DNA of 64,000 bases from Sinotaia quadrata (lineage: Eukaryota; Mollusca; Gastropoda; Architaenioglossa; Viviparidae), in contig CM054179.1 in assembly GCA_028829895.1 (NCBI GenBank), positions 33,521,117 through 33,585,116 of the forward strand, given 5' to 3'. This document shows positions 35,504-49,468 of the stretch, piece after piece (position 1 is the stretch's first letter; every line of letters begins with the position of its first letter). The translations under genes and the position numbers were made by a program. The notes under the pieces were generated by a model, which saw only the letters and a list, made by a program, of their open reading frames with translations, had not been told where the DNA came from and ran no database searches.

Positions 35504-38500
35504 ACTATATTAAAATTATATTTTAACAGTATTTCAGCAGAAGAAAGATACAAAAGTATTTATACAGCAAACTTGTCTTTGTCAACAGCTTTCTTTGCAG
35601 TGTGCTATAATTTTAATTTAAATGATTTATCATTAATTCTAGGAGTTTGGCTTACTGCATTTTTAATTCATAGATATTTAGGTAACTGTTAAAAATAATC
35701 TACTCTGAATTAACATTGGAACCTTTCTTGAAATGTTTTCAAAAATCAATAATTATTAATGAGTGCATACTTAACATTTGTTTATATAAACTGTGTCAAA
35801 ATCAATTTTTGAAAATATAGATCAGATTATTTATTGAATCTCAGGGTGTGTAATGGCAAGCATGTATATAATTTTACATAGCTTAACAAATTTTTGTTTA
35901 TGCTCAGGTTGCTTGAATTATCAAATCCTGACATTTTGATCATGCATTAAATATATTGCTACTAGCCAGTACACATTTGCAATATTTTCTCTTCATTTAT
36001 AAATTGTCCACAATCCAAATATTAGAGTATATTTACTGCATTATGTTGTTAATAACTAGACAAACTTGAGATTGATAAATAGTGGCAATTATAGATTAAT
36101 TTTCATGTATAGTATGGAACACTGTATTGTTAGAAGAATAGAAATAATTATATAATAATAATAAATCTCTACACCCTGTTTGTAAACAAATGCACACCTA
36201 TCAAAATATCTTTCTGTTTCTTGTACAAATAACACATAATTCACTGTTTATTTGTCCAAATCATTAATCAGGAATGAAGATCAAAGGCTTTTTTCCCTAG
36301 TTCTATTGGCTGAAAACAAAAACTAAAACTTGAGGTAGAATTCAAAAGCATTACCATTCCACCATGAGCTTCAACCAGATGTATAATTTGGCATTTTTCT
36401 TAAATATTTCTGTTTATTTTACATTTTTTACTAGAAAAAAGAGTGATTTTTGTTTAGGGGGGATTTTGTGGTTATTTTAACACCTAAAACTTTTATAATT
36501 TATTATTGCATTCAGGAAAACATATAACTTAACAGAAAAGTATAATACTATAATAGTACATTCATATTTGAGAGCGAGTCAAAGGATTAGAATATAATGT
36601 GCAATAAAAGTGGAACTATTTGGAATTTCTGCCTTAAGAAGCAAATCATAATCAGCCGAACTTAACCATGAATGTTTTGACCCAAAGCAAGAAAAATCAC
36701 TGAAGTATAAATGGGTAAATTTTCCAATTCATTGGATCAGTTGTAATTTTTACTTTATATATATATATATATGCAAATAAATTCTAAACATATAATTAAG
36801 AGTATTTTAAATTAAACTTATAACAAGAAATCTGATATAAAAAATAAGAGATAAACAGAGAAAAATAAACAGAGATAAATTTTATAGATTACAAATGACT
36901 ATAGTTTGTTGCTTTTTAAAAAAAGACAAATACAGAAATATTGCATTGTTTATGGCATTTATTTTAAAGAAATTTTTTTGAAATTCCTATTCTGTTCTTA
37001 ATTCAAGTGAGATTTAAAATTCACCAAAAGTTGAATATCATAAAATGCTGAAGTTTGTGCCTTTACAATGTATACTTGAAATCTGGTTTTTATAATCTAA
37101 CATCTTTATAAATTTCTTGAATGAAAAGGTATATTGGATATTTTGTCCAATTGATTTTTATTTTTAATTATAAATGAGAAATATACAGATTTAAGATTTT
37201 TTTTTTTTTGATAGTATAAAGTAGAACAGTGAGAGGGTGTGTGTAAATTGTCATTACATGAATTGTGCAGGCATTTGTTTGTTTTTAATTAGAAAAAGTA
37301 TATATTTTATAAAACCACTAAAGACCAGTGTTTATATTTTTAATAGCAAGTTTTCATATAAATTTAATATATGGCATAGTTGGTCTGTAAAAAGCAAAGA
37401 GCAAATAGACATATCTCCTCCCCTCATCATCTGTATTGATCATTTGCATTGAAAATTATGTACATGTTGTAGACCTCAAAGTTTTGTTTTTTAAATGTAA
37501 TAATAATTGCATTTACAATCAGTAATATGGCATCAATGATTATTGCTTAATATTAAGAGTTTAAATAAATTATTAATGTTGTAAAATCATCATTGAACTA
37601 TATATTCTTATACCACTTGTTTAGTTAAAAATATTATAATTCAAATCTTAGACTACATTGTACTTGTAGTTGTGATATCAATCAGAGATGTATTAATCAG
37701 GCAAATATTAGCACCTGAATGTCAGAGGTAATATTTACATTTTGTCATTTATGTGCAAGTCTTTCACAAAATCTTGTGTCGAATATAATAAATACATTAT
37801 CATTGGCAGCACAATATTTTGTTGCTGCTCTGTACAGAAATGTTTATATTGTTCAGAAAAATGTCCAGAGATGTACAGTTTAGTATTGTTAATTTATAGT
37901 CAGATGTTGCATTGTACAGGATCACGGGTATAAACTTAGATTTGTTGATGCAATTTTCTTAGAAAAGTTCGAATTTCATTCCAACTCAGCTAATGTAAAA
38001 AGTTGTGTCAGATGATTATTCTCCTCCACAACATGGAGTTGTGAATATGCATTGCTTCATTGTTTCCTTATTTATTTATTTCATCAACACTCTTACTACA
38101 ATTTAAAATGAGGTTTTCATATTAAACAATAAACATTGTTTGTTTAGTTTAGCTTGGACAGTATTATTGATAAGAAAAGTATATGGTAATCAGAGAAATG
38201 TTTTTACATGCTTCTATATTCTCAGCAGTTTTCTACTCAAAAATGCATTTTCTTTTTCAATTTCTTGGAAATCATATATGTGATATTATTATTTTGTATA
38301 GTTTTGTTCTATTTAAAAATGAGGTAAAAAAGAAAAATATTAACATACTTTAAAATGCTTAGTTATCCTTTACTTGCACATTCCCACACTCCCATAACTG
38401 TGCTTGTTGATACCTGCTATCATTATATTTTTTTGTGCAAAGCATTTACTTATTCACATTTTTCAATCCGTATTGTACTTTGGTGGTAATAACTTAGAAG

Positions 38501-39595
38501 TTACCATTTAACCATTTGTCACTTCTTAAAAACATCTTTATTCCTTATAACAAATTATTTCTTTTAAAATAAATCAAAAGATATTTTGTTAATATGTACT
38601 ATTATAGATAGCTGCTTATTTATTCTTATATGTAAAGCTGAAATAGACATGAACTATTTTTAATTTATTCAGATAAGAAGTCAAAAGCTTTATGTACATC
38701 TTAGCAAGTGGAATTTTAAAGATATGTTCATATTCTCTTTTTTCCAAACATTATATGAAAATTGATGTCCAAATGTGCTTTTTCAGCCTACTTCACAAAA
38801 ATGTAAATACAAATGCATTATATTTTACAATAATTGCAGATTATGATCAATAAGAAAACCAGTTCTATTACTAATCAGTATGCACACTTTATATTTATTA
38901 TAGATTGAATGTGGATTATAACAAGCTAATATAAATGGATCATAGTCTTTGAGCAATAGTGTAACATTTCCTTTTCTCAATTGATCATTGGTGCATGTGA
39001 ATATTAAAAAATAATAAATACATAACAGTATTATCACAATAGTATGCACATTTATTAGAAATATACAGTAAAGCTAAATTATCTCTAAGGATTTTTTTTT
39101 TTACATTTCATTCATTTAACTAGTTGATATTATTTATTCATTTTTTTATATTTAATAAATTTACTTATTCAATCCTAACCAATCACAATAAATTGTAATG
39201 TTGTAGCATAAATTACTGATCACTGGTTTTAAATGGTGCATTCCACATGCTTTAATTGTTTTTCTTTGTTTTGTTTCACTTCAACATTTGTTACTTTAAT
39301 AACTTTGCACAAAGCAAATCTTTGCAAAGAAAATATTTTTAACTTGTATTTATTGACCAAGGTTGTTCATATTGTTGTGATATGCTTTCTTAAACATTTA
39401 TGTTATTGCTTTTAAAGAAATTTAAAATAAAAAGGAAATAAAATTCTCTAAAGAAATCTGAATTGCCATTGATGTTATAATATTATGTATTTAGTACTGT
39501 ATTTGTAGAACAATATACTGTCATTTGTACATAGGCAAATTAGTAGTGTCTTTAGTCCATTTTTTCTTATCTTTATCAATGCATTTCATTTTGTT

Positions 39596-39607
39596 GGGGG
39601 GGGGGGG
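39596..39607. repeat. poly-G run of 12
   Basis: Homopolymer of 12 G. Confidence 0.93.
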
Positions 39608-42289
39608 AAGATGCACTTTTACTTTATTGTTCAAGTTTGTATAACTAAAATATATATAGTATATGTGATCTGTTGTTGCATTCTATACATTGGTCAGAGT
39701 TTGAGTTAGGATTGTGTTTACAAACAGATAATTCAAAACATTTTTGTTAAACTATTCTATTTTTTTTATTATTGGTAGATGTTCATGTATAGCTTGCATT
39801 ACTGTCACCTAGAATGATAAGACACAAAAGAAATATTTATTATTTTGTCATCCTTTTCATAAATTTGTTGATTTTGTGTGCAAATTTTATGAGTGTTTAC
39901 TTGTACTTACTAGTAAATATATTGTCACCTGTATATTATTAATTTAAACAAAATATTGTTGTTTTATTTGGTTTTGTATATAAAAATGCAAAGCCTGAAG
40001 TTGCTTGTTTCAGCTTTACCATTCTTGGTGGATTCTTACATTTTATTTACAAAATTCAAGCAAACAAATATTTTCTAATTGAAATCTTCATTTAGTGAAT
40101 ATGGTTCAACATAGGTTAAGGTAATATACAATTTTTTCAAAACTTAAAACTTAAAATCATTCTTATTATTGTATAAATTGATCTTTTCTTGAAATGTATT
40201 ATTTACAAAAACAGTAAATTTCCTTACTACTAGACATTAACTGGAATTATCTTCTTCAGCTGCAAGTAACATCCTCAGACAGTCTTATTAATCCACTTAT
40301 TGCAAAATCTTTACAGTTCAGATTTTAGAATTAAGACAAAATGTAAAGCAAACAATTGCAGCTTTAGTGATAAATCTCATATTGCTACAATTAGTACAAT
40401 AGAAGTAAAAGATTCATAGTTTTTTGTATTACTAACCAGTGTTCTAACAGAATTTCATTTGCAGTGTCATAACTTATTTTTTACAACTTGTTAGTCTATT
40501 AAATTAATATACAGTTATATCAAAATCCAATGTAGTGTTAGTATCATTTATATTTTTTATCTATATGATTTTACCCTTCATATAAGACACCCAACTACAA
40601 AATAATAAAACTATTTTTTAAAAGAAAATTTGAACCTACCTAATTTTTTTGACCATATTTTAGTATTAAAAGATAAAATATGATGAGGAAAAAATACCTA
40701 TTGGCAGGAACAGCCTGTAAATTAAGAATTTTTATTTTATTTCATTAATTTACCAAAAGACTAGGTAAGTATTATTATTAGACTGAAATTTTAAGCAATA
40801 CATTATATCCATTGTTCTACTTTTATGTCTTTTTATTTAGGACATAAGTTAAAATGATAGTTGATATTACAAATAAAAATCATGATAAAGCCAGAACAAT
40901 GATCATTTTGTAAATTTTCACTATGCAGGAGTAGCAATAGGTAGAGATGTAGAGATGTGGAGATGCAAACCTCTCATAAGTTGGTCACTATAAAGTTTCT
41001 GGTCATTATGTGAAGAAATGGGACCTACAGATGCTGCCACTTATGTGGAACTGTGCTGTTAGTCAGTCATTACATTGGGGTCCTCTGTACAGTGCAATCA
41101 AATTATTCAAAGAGGTATTTAGATTATTAGTGTAAATATTACTGGGTTGGAAAGTAAGGGCTATGTTTTGGTGCAATTTAAAATACACGTATATGATTCT
41201 GAATTTTTTTAGGTACATATGTCTGCAGATATATACATATAACCTACATCTTACTGATTTTTTATAATAAATAAATTACTTATTACAAAGACAGATTCAC
41301 AACTTTGCACTTAACTATTACCAGACTGCTGACAGTGATTATGCCCACAATTTCCTGTGCATACATTTAATTTAATGATTTTACAGGTACAATCATGTCA
41401 AAATGTAAGCATACACAGCAATTTAGAAGCTATCCAATTAGTAAATACACAGAAATATCAGAAAATTTCAATACCCATTTTGTTGCATGTTTTTAACTTT
41501 TCCCCTAACTTCTGTGCATATTCACTCTAGATACAAGTGCTCACCAGTTTTGTCATACATGTGAAAGTGGCATTACATTCAAAAAATAATGCCTAATTAA
41601 ATTATGTTCAAATAACAAAAACATGCTTAATTTACATTCAATAGCATAACTTTAATGGTTCCCCCTCCAAAAATTTTAAATGCCTCCAGCCCCCATTTTC
41701 CACGTGCTCTCTCTTTTTCTCTGCTCCACAGAATCATTTTATCTAGGCTAGTGCAAGTCTTGCTGTGTGCCATGCAAAAACTTGACTTGAACATGTCTAT
41801 GTTTTAAATTTCAAGTACTGAAGGAATATTGGGCCTCTTCTGTTGCAAGGCTCCCAAGCACTGTGGGGGCTGCAGAGGCAGTAGTTATGCCACTGGTCAC
41901 AACTAACATTTACTGTGTACATCAAGGCAAAACAAGCAGAGCTGTTTAATTACTTAACAAGTTACTATTATTGAAATTTCATAGTAATTGGTATTGTTAA
42001 ACTTACTTTCATAATTTATTTTTTTTCTAATATACACTGCTTTTTTGTAAGGATTAATGGAGTTGTTTGTAAGAAGATCTTATATTTTATGGCATTTTTT
42101 TATTTTCTAATTGATCAGCATCCAGTGTCATGACTTATACAAATTCCATTAACATTTCTAAAGCAAATTCAATTTGTTTTCTGGAGTCATGTCCAAATAT
42201 AAACTGATATCATAGCTGAAATGACGAACCATTAAATACACACTTAAATATTATTATAGTTACGTATTGTTTGGTTTTCTCTCACTTTC

Positions 42290-42317
42290 TAATAAATAAA
42301 TAAATAAATAAATAAAT
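42290..42317. repeat. (AATA)n microsatellite
   Basis: Seven AATA/AAAT units in tandem. Confidence 0.95.
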
Positions 42318-42764
42318 TGGAGATTTGTAGGAGTATTAATTAAAATCTCCAAATGCTTTACAACCAGGATACAGCTGCTCCAGAATTTTGATACTGGGCA
42401 GAAACTTGGTCTTTACCTCTATAGATCATATTTTGGTGAGTAAAATATCAGCAACAGTTTGGTCTTCCCCATAAGCAAAAATTGCTTGTGATATTTTTTG
42501 TTGAAAATGTTCATATTTATACTATTTTTCTACAAAGTAATTTATTTATTGATACATAAATATTGCACATTATAAATGTGTGTTTAATGAAATTCATGTA
42601 TTTCTGTATGCTGACCTAGTGTTTTCTAATTGAATAACTGTTACCTTAAGTTAAAAAGAATATTTACAAAACTTTTATGGCAGTCAGTATGGATATTGAT
42701 CCTTACACAGCAAATGTATGCAACTGTCAATACTTGTACTATAAAACAACATACATACATAGAC

Positions 42765-42831
42765 ATATAAATAGATAGATGGATTGATGGGTGGATGATT
42801 AGATAGGTAGATTGATTGATTGATCGATTGT
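42765..42831. repeat. degenerate tetranucleotide tract (GATA/GATT/GATG)
   Basis: Tandem variants atagatagat, ggattgatggg, tagataggtag, attgattgattgatcg. The minus-strand Ser-Ile-Asn-Gln repeat frames come from this tract. Confidence 0.85.
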
Positions 42832-45038
42832 GCAAAACTAGTATTCCAATCAAAAATCTGTTGCAAATTGTAAAATGAGTATTATTTTTATAGTTCTTAT
42901 GGCACTTCAAAACATTTATATATATATACACACATTTTATGTGTAAAATAGTTCTAAATTAGTACTTACTATTAATAATCAAATATTGAAACAGTGCATG
43001 TGGGAAAGTGTATATTTGTATGGGGAAAATAAGACAATACAAATTCTAACATATTTAAAGAAAGCAATTTAAATTTAAAGTTGATTGGTTAAATTTTTTA
43101 CATTATTCTGTAAATCTAAATATAATCATTTTTTAATGCACATAGCTAAATACAGTATAATTGTATAGAACTGAGGTGCTAAGGTTAACCAGGTTGGTAC
43201 GCTATGAATGTTTATGAAAATTTAAATGTACACATAATAAAAATGAAGAATATTCTTTTAGATTGCTGAAAGAAATGAAAATTTAAATATTGATTATTGT
43301 AAGTGTTTATATATTGATGAGCAAATGCATATTTAAAAATTTTTAAATAAATGTACATATGTAGTGAATCTAGTGCCTTTTACATAATTTTAAATTTAAA
43401 TAGTTGTGTTGCTTTTTTAAAAATTGGGGAGGATATTGGACTTTTCTTAAATATTCATGCACTTTTCTATTATCATAGTCTGTCTTCTTTCAAAAATCTA
43501 TTTTTTTCTTCTTCTTTTTTTAAATTAACAAAACATCAGGCCATTAGTTCATGCATTTCTAAGCTATCCCTCAAAAGAAAGAATCATTGGAATCCTTACT
43601 AGAGTAGTCTAAGTAAGAAAAACAAGCAAAATATTTCCTCTCTCTTCACCATCCACCAATGTTATTTTATATTAATACAGTATGTTGCCTTATATTCTTA
43701 CCAACCAACCCCTAGGTGCAACGCCTTAGAAAATGACTGCTTAAAGTATGATAAGAAAGGGGAAATTTGTTGCAAGTAGCAAAACTTTAAATGCTAAGTG
43801 TACTCAAATTTACCTGTCTGAATTCAGCAGTCTTTTAGTTTTTGATAGTCATAGCATATATTTGTTGCAAAAACATATTCCTCACTAACAAGTTGATATG
43901 AACTGCATGTTTATTGAAGTTTTTTTTTTTTTTAAGAATAGTTACACAAAAGGCCACCATTATAGCCCTTGAGTAGAACCAGATTTGATAGTCATCTCAC
44001 TCAGACTGAACAATACTTATAAAGTATATCTGGCTTAGCATGAATTTCCAATGATGTGAGGGAAGTTTTGTGTCTACTAATACTACAAGAGATTTTTACC
44101 AGACAGATTGAAACCAATATTGCAGTTTTACTCGTAAACTAATTAGTTATCTGTAATTTAATTGCAGTGAATGGTCAAAGCAAAAATAGTAAATTACAGA
44201 ATTAATCATGCTTGTCATATAAGTATATAATGAATGCTTAATGAATGACTGTGAGAAAAACAGAAAATACAGATGCAAAAGAAATCTTAACAAATCAAGG
44301 GCATACATCAGTCCATCTATCTTTTTGCTTTTAACAAAATTAAGAAAATAGAATATATTTTTAAACTTATAATATTTTATTTAGAATGTTCATACCACTA
44401 AAATTATTGGATGCTAGCAATATGTTTTTAAGGCTTTTATTCTCTTTTGAATGTTTTGTATCCAAAACAAAGAGAATCCTAGCTCAGTTTGAACTAGCAT
44501 AAATTTAATTTGGCAACAATTGAGAATCCCATGACATATGGTCGGCATCAAAAATTTAATTAATTTTAAATATTTACAATAGCCTTTTGGATTTAATGTG
44601 TGAGAGTAAAATATAGTGTTTGCTGTATTTTATTCAATCATATCTGAATAGTTGTTAGTGCATCTCATAACAGCTTTTATAGGATGATATTATTTCATAT
44701 ATGTACTTATTTTTGTATTCTCATACATTATTTATTTTGGTATTCAAACAATGCAGAAAAAAATTTGATTGCCTTCACTGGCTTGATTTGATTGCCTTCA
44801 CATGGTGTTTTTTTGTGTTTAAATTAGTTAAAAATTTAGCACAGCAAAATGACTACTTTTTATTTTATTTGAAAATTAAAATTAGCCCACATTTAAAGTT
44901 AAAATATAATACTCAGTAGTTTTCTATCCATGTCATTGACATTAACTATTGAGAAACAGTTTTCTTTTGAAACAGTTACATTAATTTGGAGATGTTGCTA
45001 CCAGCATATATGAGAGAAAGAAAAGGGCAGGTAAGAGG

Positions 45039-45213
45039 TACAGTGGAACCCTGCGATAACGCAAATTCAGATATAATGCGGTTTTGGCATGGCTCCCAAA
45101 ATATATATCTTAATAATGCATTCTATTGCAAAACCCCTCATTAACACAACCCCACTATTAACACAATCTGATTTTATGGACCCCAGTTATCACATTTATC
45201 AGGTTTCACTGTA
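45039..45213. mobile_element. pogo-like MITE, 171 bp, with TA target duplication
   Basis: The element at 45041-45211 begins cagtggaaccctgcgataac. Its complemented right end reads cagtgaaacctgataaatgt. Terminal repeats therefore match in the CAGTG-x-AACC part and the GATAA part. TA flanks both ends (45039-45040 and 45212-45213). The interior has several aacaca/aatgca repeats and no open frame. The terminus is typical of pogo/Tigger (Tc1-mariner superfamily) non-autonomous elements. Confidence 0.85.
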
Positions 45214-47561
45214 TAATGGATGATCATAGTCATTTTTGCAGTCAAGGCAAATGGTAGGAAAAGTGTGGAATTTAATATCCATGATCTTAGAATTCATTTT
45301 TGAATATAAAAGAAAACTTGCAAACACTCATATAAGTAAATTCAAGCTTTAATATCTACTAACTGATTTTTGGTAGTACAGTAGTATGTAACTTGCTGAT
45401 CAAATAAACAAGTGACTTATTCAAGTTTTCACTCTATGCACCTGTGGATGGTAGACTTAGTTCTTATCATTTTTTTTAATTTTCCTATTTAAAAGAAAAA
45501 TAAAGTATTGATTTCCAATTGGACAGCAACAAAAAAAGTGGTTATGTGTTTGATAGTTATACAGTGCATAAAATATAGAATAGTGTTATTAGTTAATAGT
45601 TCATAATCTGGTTAAGGTTGAAATGTGTATGATTTATAATTAGATTTTACTAAATTGAAAGTAACAGATTTTAAAACATGTATTTTAGGTTGAAAGATAA
45701 TTTTGTTTAATATATAAACAGTATTTATACTAATTAGTCCTTATTGTCAAGCATTTTAGTTTTATATTAAATGTTTTAATATTGAATTATCTTTTGTACA
45801 GATTAATACTTACTGATACATACCTAACTTTCCAGTTAGTTTGCTCTTGCTGGGCTGTGAGCTTATAATTTTGTCAGTTGTGCTGAGCTATGCAATAAGC
45901 AATGTAGGAAACTAAAAGAAGATAGATGTACAGATAAATGCTAAGAGATGTGTAATTTAGTGAAAGTATATTTGATGTTTTTATCATGTTGCAATTAGTA
46001 AATTTACATGCCTGGTTTTGTGTGGGTTTTAAAAAATTATTTTTTAATGTTACAGATTCCTCTCAAAATAAAGGCATGGTTGTTTGAAAATGGTGTGGGC
46101 TTTTGTTTTTGTTTTATTTTACTTCAATTATATGTATCTGATTGTCCATGATTTACCAACCCCTCAAACCAATTTTTTTTTAAAACTTAAAACCTTGTAA
46201 CATTTTGACTTGGACAAATATTTCTCTCACCTGCTTGTTTCAGGACTCATTATAACTTAAGTCTGAATTTTGTATTCACAATTCACAGCAGGATATAAAG
46301 AATATGTCTGTTTTTAATTTGCTGAATTGAAATAGTAAAGTTATGGGGAAAGTGGTCAAAAAACATCTCCTGCTGACATTATCCCATGAATGAAATGCCC
46401 TGCTTGACTGTTACATCCTTTGATTATTCAAAGAAAATATATTTAATACCTATCTGTTCTTTAAAATCCTGTAAATTAACTTATCCAAATGTGCATGTGA
46501 TATGTATCACAACAGGTTAAGATCATGTTAAAGGATATAATTCTAACTGAACAGTATAATTCTAACTTTAATAAATAAATTTAAAATTATTTTACCAGAT
46601 TTTCTGTGTATAAATAAACCTTTCATATTTATTATCATATTGCTATTTTTGCCAATCAATACTTATAGTGAGTCAGTAATACACTAATGACTGTTGTAAT
46701 ATTTTTAAGGAACATAGTATATAGAGAAACAAGGCCTGTCAAATGTTCTAGCCTTTAATGTATATATTTAATTAAAGACCTATATGAGCAAAATAATAAA
46801 TAGTATCTTATGTGCTATAATACAAACAGTAGACTTCTGTGCCTTTAAAATATAAACAATTAATTTTTTAATGTTAACATCAATGACAAAGAAAAAAGAC
46901 TATATTCATGATGTATGAAATATCACCTCTTTTTGAAGTCTCCTTTTAGTTTCAGTCAATCCTAGATTGTAACTATTTACAAAGAGGACATTCTTTCAAC
47001 TCATTATGTCTAAAAAAATTTAAAACAGCTCCTTAATTCTGGATTGTTTCACATTCTTCTCCAGTGTTCCACAGTTTTCTTGAAACTCTGTTATGTTATA
47101 TAAGGACATGGCTTCATTAAATTTTCTGTTACTAAACTACCCTTTCATAGGGGTGTAAACAGACATGGTAATAGTTTTAGACCAGTGTTGTACTATGTCT
47201 TCTGCAAAATGATATAAAAAAATATATTTCTTTTATTTCTTTCTTTGGATTTATTTTAATATATGAAGAGTTTAAAGCTTTTCAATTCAGTCTTAATATT
47301 TCCCCAAAGTATTGTACCTGTGGACATTTTCCGCTTTGTAATATTTTGTATGATGTCTACTTGTGCGATCACAGTTGCATTTTCAAGATAAAATTGTATA
47401 TTTCTAGATATTTTCTTATGTTGTTTTAAATTTGATGAGTAAACAGTAATAAATTTCAATTTTCTGTTGCTATACAGTTTAAAAGTTATATGACTCTCTC
47501 CCTTTTAATCTTTAACAATATTTAATTTGTCTGTCTATTTTACAAATTAGTAAATCATTAA
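45214..47561. other. AT-rich gene-free stretch
   Basis: No recognisable gene. An AATAAA near 46067-46072 follows a T-rich run. The small frame at 47256-47459 is not supported. Confidence 0.5.
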
Positions 47562-47717
47562 GTAATTTATCTTAAGCCCTTGTAATTACAAGTGTTACTA
47601 AGTAATTACAATCTTCATCTTAGTCACCATTATATAATGGTGTACAATGACTAGACTTTTTTAATTTTAATACAAGTGCCTAATATCAAAAGATCTTGGA
47701 ATAATATAAATAATATA
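47562..47717. repeat. left copy of the long direct repeat flanking RTE copy B
   Basis: It begins gtaatttatcttaag and runs through gtaattacaatcttcatctt, gtgtacaatgactagac and atcttggaat to the TATC tail. It matches 48973-49131 in the same orientation with about 15-20% differences. Confidence 0.85.
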
Positions 47718-48971
47718 TCTATCTATCTATCCCTTGGTCTTGTTGACCATTGGGGCACCACTGATGACTGACAACCAGTTTCCTCCATTCCATTCTGTAC
47801 ACTGCTAATCTTACCGTATTGCTGTTTCAGTCCTGTCCACTCTGAGATGTTATCTTCCCATCTTTTCCTGTCTTCCTCTCCTTTGCACTCCTTGCACAGT
47901 ACCTTGCATGATTGTCTTGGCAAGCCCTGTTGATCGTGTGACATGCCCATATAATTTCATTTTGCTTTTTTTCACAATGGCCAATAGCTCTTCATAGGGC
48001 CCAGTGGCTTGCCTAATTCTGTTTCCCATTTCCTAATTCATGACATGATCTCTATATGAAATGCCAAACAACCCTTAAATGATATTTCGGTAGCTTGTAT
48101 CCTCCTTTCGAGATCCACTGCAAGGGTCCATGACTCACAGACATATAAAAACACAGATACAACCAAGGAGTGCATCAGTCTGATCTTTGAGCTGACTGAG
48201 ATGTTTCTGTCTTTCCAAACTGTCTTCAGCCTTGCCATTTCTGTTATTATCATTGCAATCCTGGACAATATTTCAGGTTTTGATCCCTCGTCTGTCACGA
48301 TGGCTCCTAAGTACTTGAATTTATTAACTATTTCCAATTTCTGATCACCAATCATGATGTCTTTGCTAATGCCATTGATGTTGTTGGTCATCAATTTGGT
48401 CTTCTCCTCACTGATTTCCATAACAAAAGCAATAGCTGTCCTGTCCAGTTTTTCCACCAATTGAGCTAGCTCCTCCTCATTTCCTAGAAGGCCATCGAAG
48501 TCATCAGCAAAGCGTAAGCTCGTTATTGTTCTGCTTACAATACAGTTCCTTCATGGTCTTCCAGAGCATCTGTCATGATTCAAGGAAGATATTGAAAAGA
48601 ATAATTGAAAGTAAGCATCCTTGTCTAACTCCCACTTGTCCTGAACCAATCTCCTATTTGGCCATTAAGTAGACTGTGCCGCTGGCCTTGCTGTACAACT
48701 TCATGGTGGACCAAAGGCTGCATGCCACACCCTGTTGAATGCCTTTTTAAAATCTACAAAGACGTGATAAAGGTCTTGTTGGTGCTAAAGGTACTTCTCA
48801 CATAGCAGTCTCAGATTAAAAATATGTTAAGTTGTGCTTTGCCCTGGTCTGAAGCCTGCCTGTTCTTCAGCTATGATTTCCTCTGCCTGCGGCTTCAGTC
48901 TTTTTAATGTTATCTTTAGCATGACTTTGCTTGGGTGGCATATAAGACTTGTCATACGATAGTTCTGACAT
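47718..48971 (-). mobile_element. RTE-clade LINE copy B, 5'-truncated and broken
   Basis: The minus strand carries CQNYRMTSLICHPSKVML near 48915-48970, then EEIIAEEQAGFRPGQSTT. An RT core with small deletions follows, and then a clean 140-codon piece at 48038-48460 (VEKLDRTAIAFVMEISEEKT, then NKFKYLGAIVTDEGSKPEIL, then YVCESWT). A tail frame at 47723-47950 ends SSVVPQWSTRPRDR-stop. The C-terminal ending and the (TATC)n tail at 47717-47732 mark the true 3' end. It matches copy A at the nucleotide level over the shared region. The 5' end is truncated within the RT near 48971, exactly where the right flanking repeat starts. Confidence 0.87.
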
Positions 48972-48972
48972 T

Positions 48973-49131
48973 GTAATTTATCCTAAACCAATGTAATAAA
49001 GTGTTGCTATGTAATTACAATCTTCATCTTAGTCAACATAATGTGACGGTGTACAATGACTAGACCTTTTAATTTTAATGCAAATGCCTAATATAAAAAA
49101 TCTTGGAATGATATAATAAGAATATATAATA
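48973..49131. repeat. right copy of the long direct repeat flanking RTE copy B
   Basis: It begins gtaatttatcctaaacc and contains gtaattacaatcttcatctt, gtgtacaatgactagac and atcttggaat, matching 47562-47717. This is interpreted as a long target-site duplication. Confidence 0.85.
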
Positions 49132-49468
49132 TATAACCTAACCCTCATTGGAAAATTGTATTATACTGTGTACAAATGTTAAAGGATGATAACTTGCATG
49201 CAAAATTAACCTTAAATGGGAAAAAAGAGTGTATTGTTGATCATTTTCTGTTTTAATCATTCAACTAAGTTTGTTATTGAGATATTGGTAAATCTCTCTT
49301 CACTTGTGTTATATCTGTTAATGTCCTGCTTATACCTCTCTGTCTTGTGACATTTGCATGTAAATATACTGGGAAAGAGAAAAATCTATACTATATGTTT
49401 GAATTTCTATTTTAGATTCATTAATATGTATAGTTCATGTTAGAAAATTGTGTATTGATGAATGAATT

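Larger units (their letters stand above)
35504..45038. other. AT-rich gene-free stretch
   Basis: It includes (TA)8 near 36756-36772, poly-T at 37198-37209, poly-G at 39596-39607, (AATA)n at 42290-42317, a GATA/GATT simple tract at 42765-42831 and poly-T at 43919-43933. A piece at 41640-41910 is less AT-rich and has gccactgg-type wording seen in many dispersed repeats, but I cannot classify it. No host exon was found. Confidence 0.55.

Noticed and set aside
41142..41170. Mariner-like end (ctgggttggaaagtaaggg) next to a TA
   Set aside because: The wording is suggestive, but no opposite end or transposase remnant was found nearby, so the match may be chance.
42641..42931. Minus-strand frames with Ser-Ile-Asn-Gln and Pro-Ser-Ile repeats
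   Set aside because: Derived from the degenerate tetranucleotide tract at 42765-42831.
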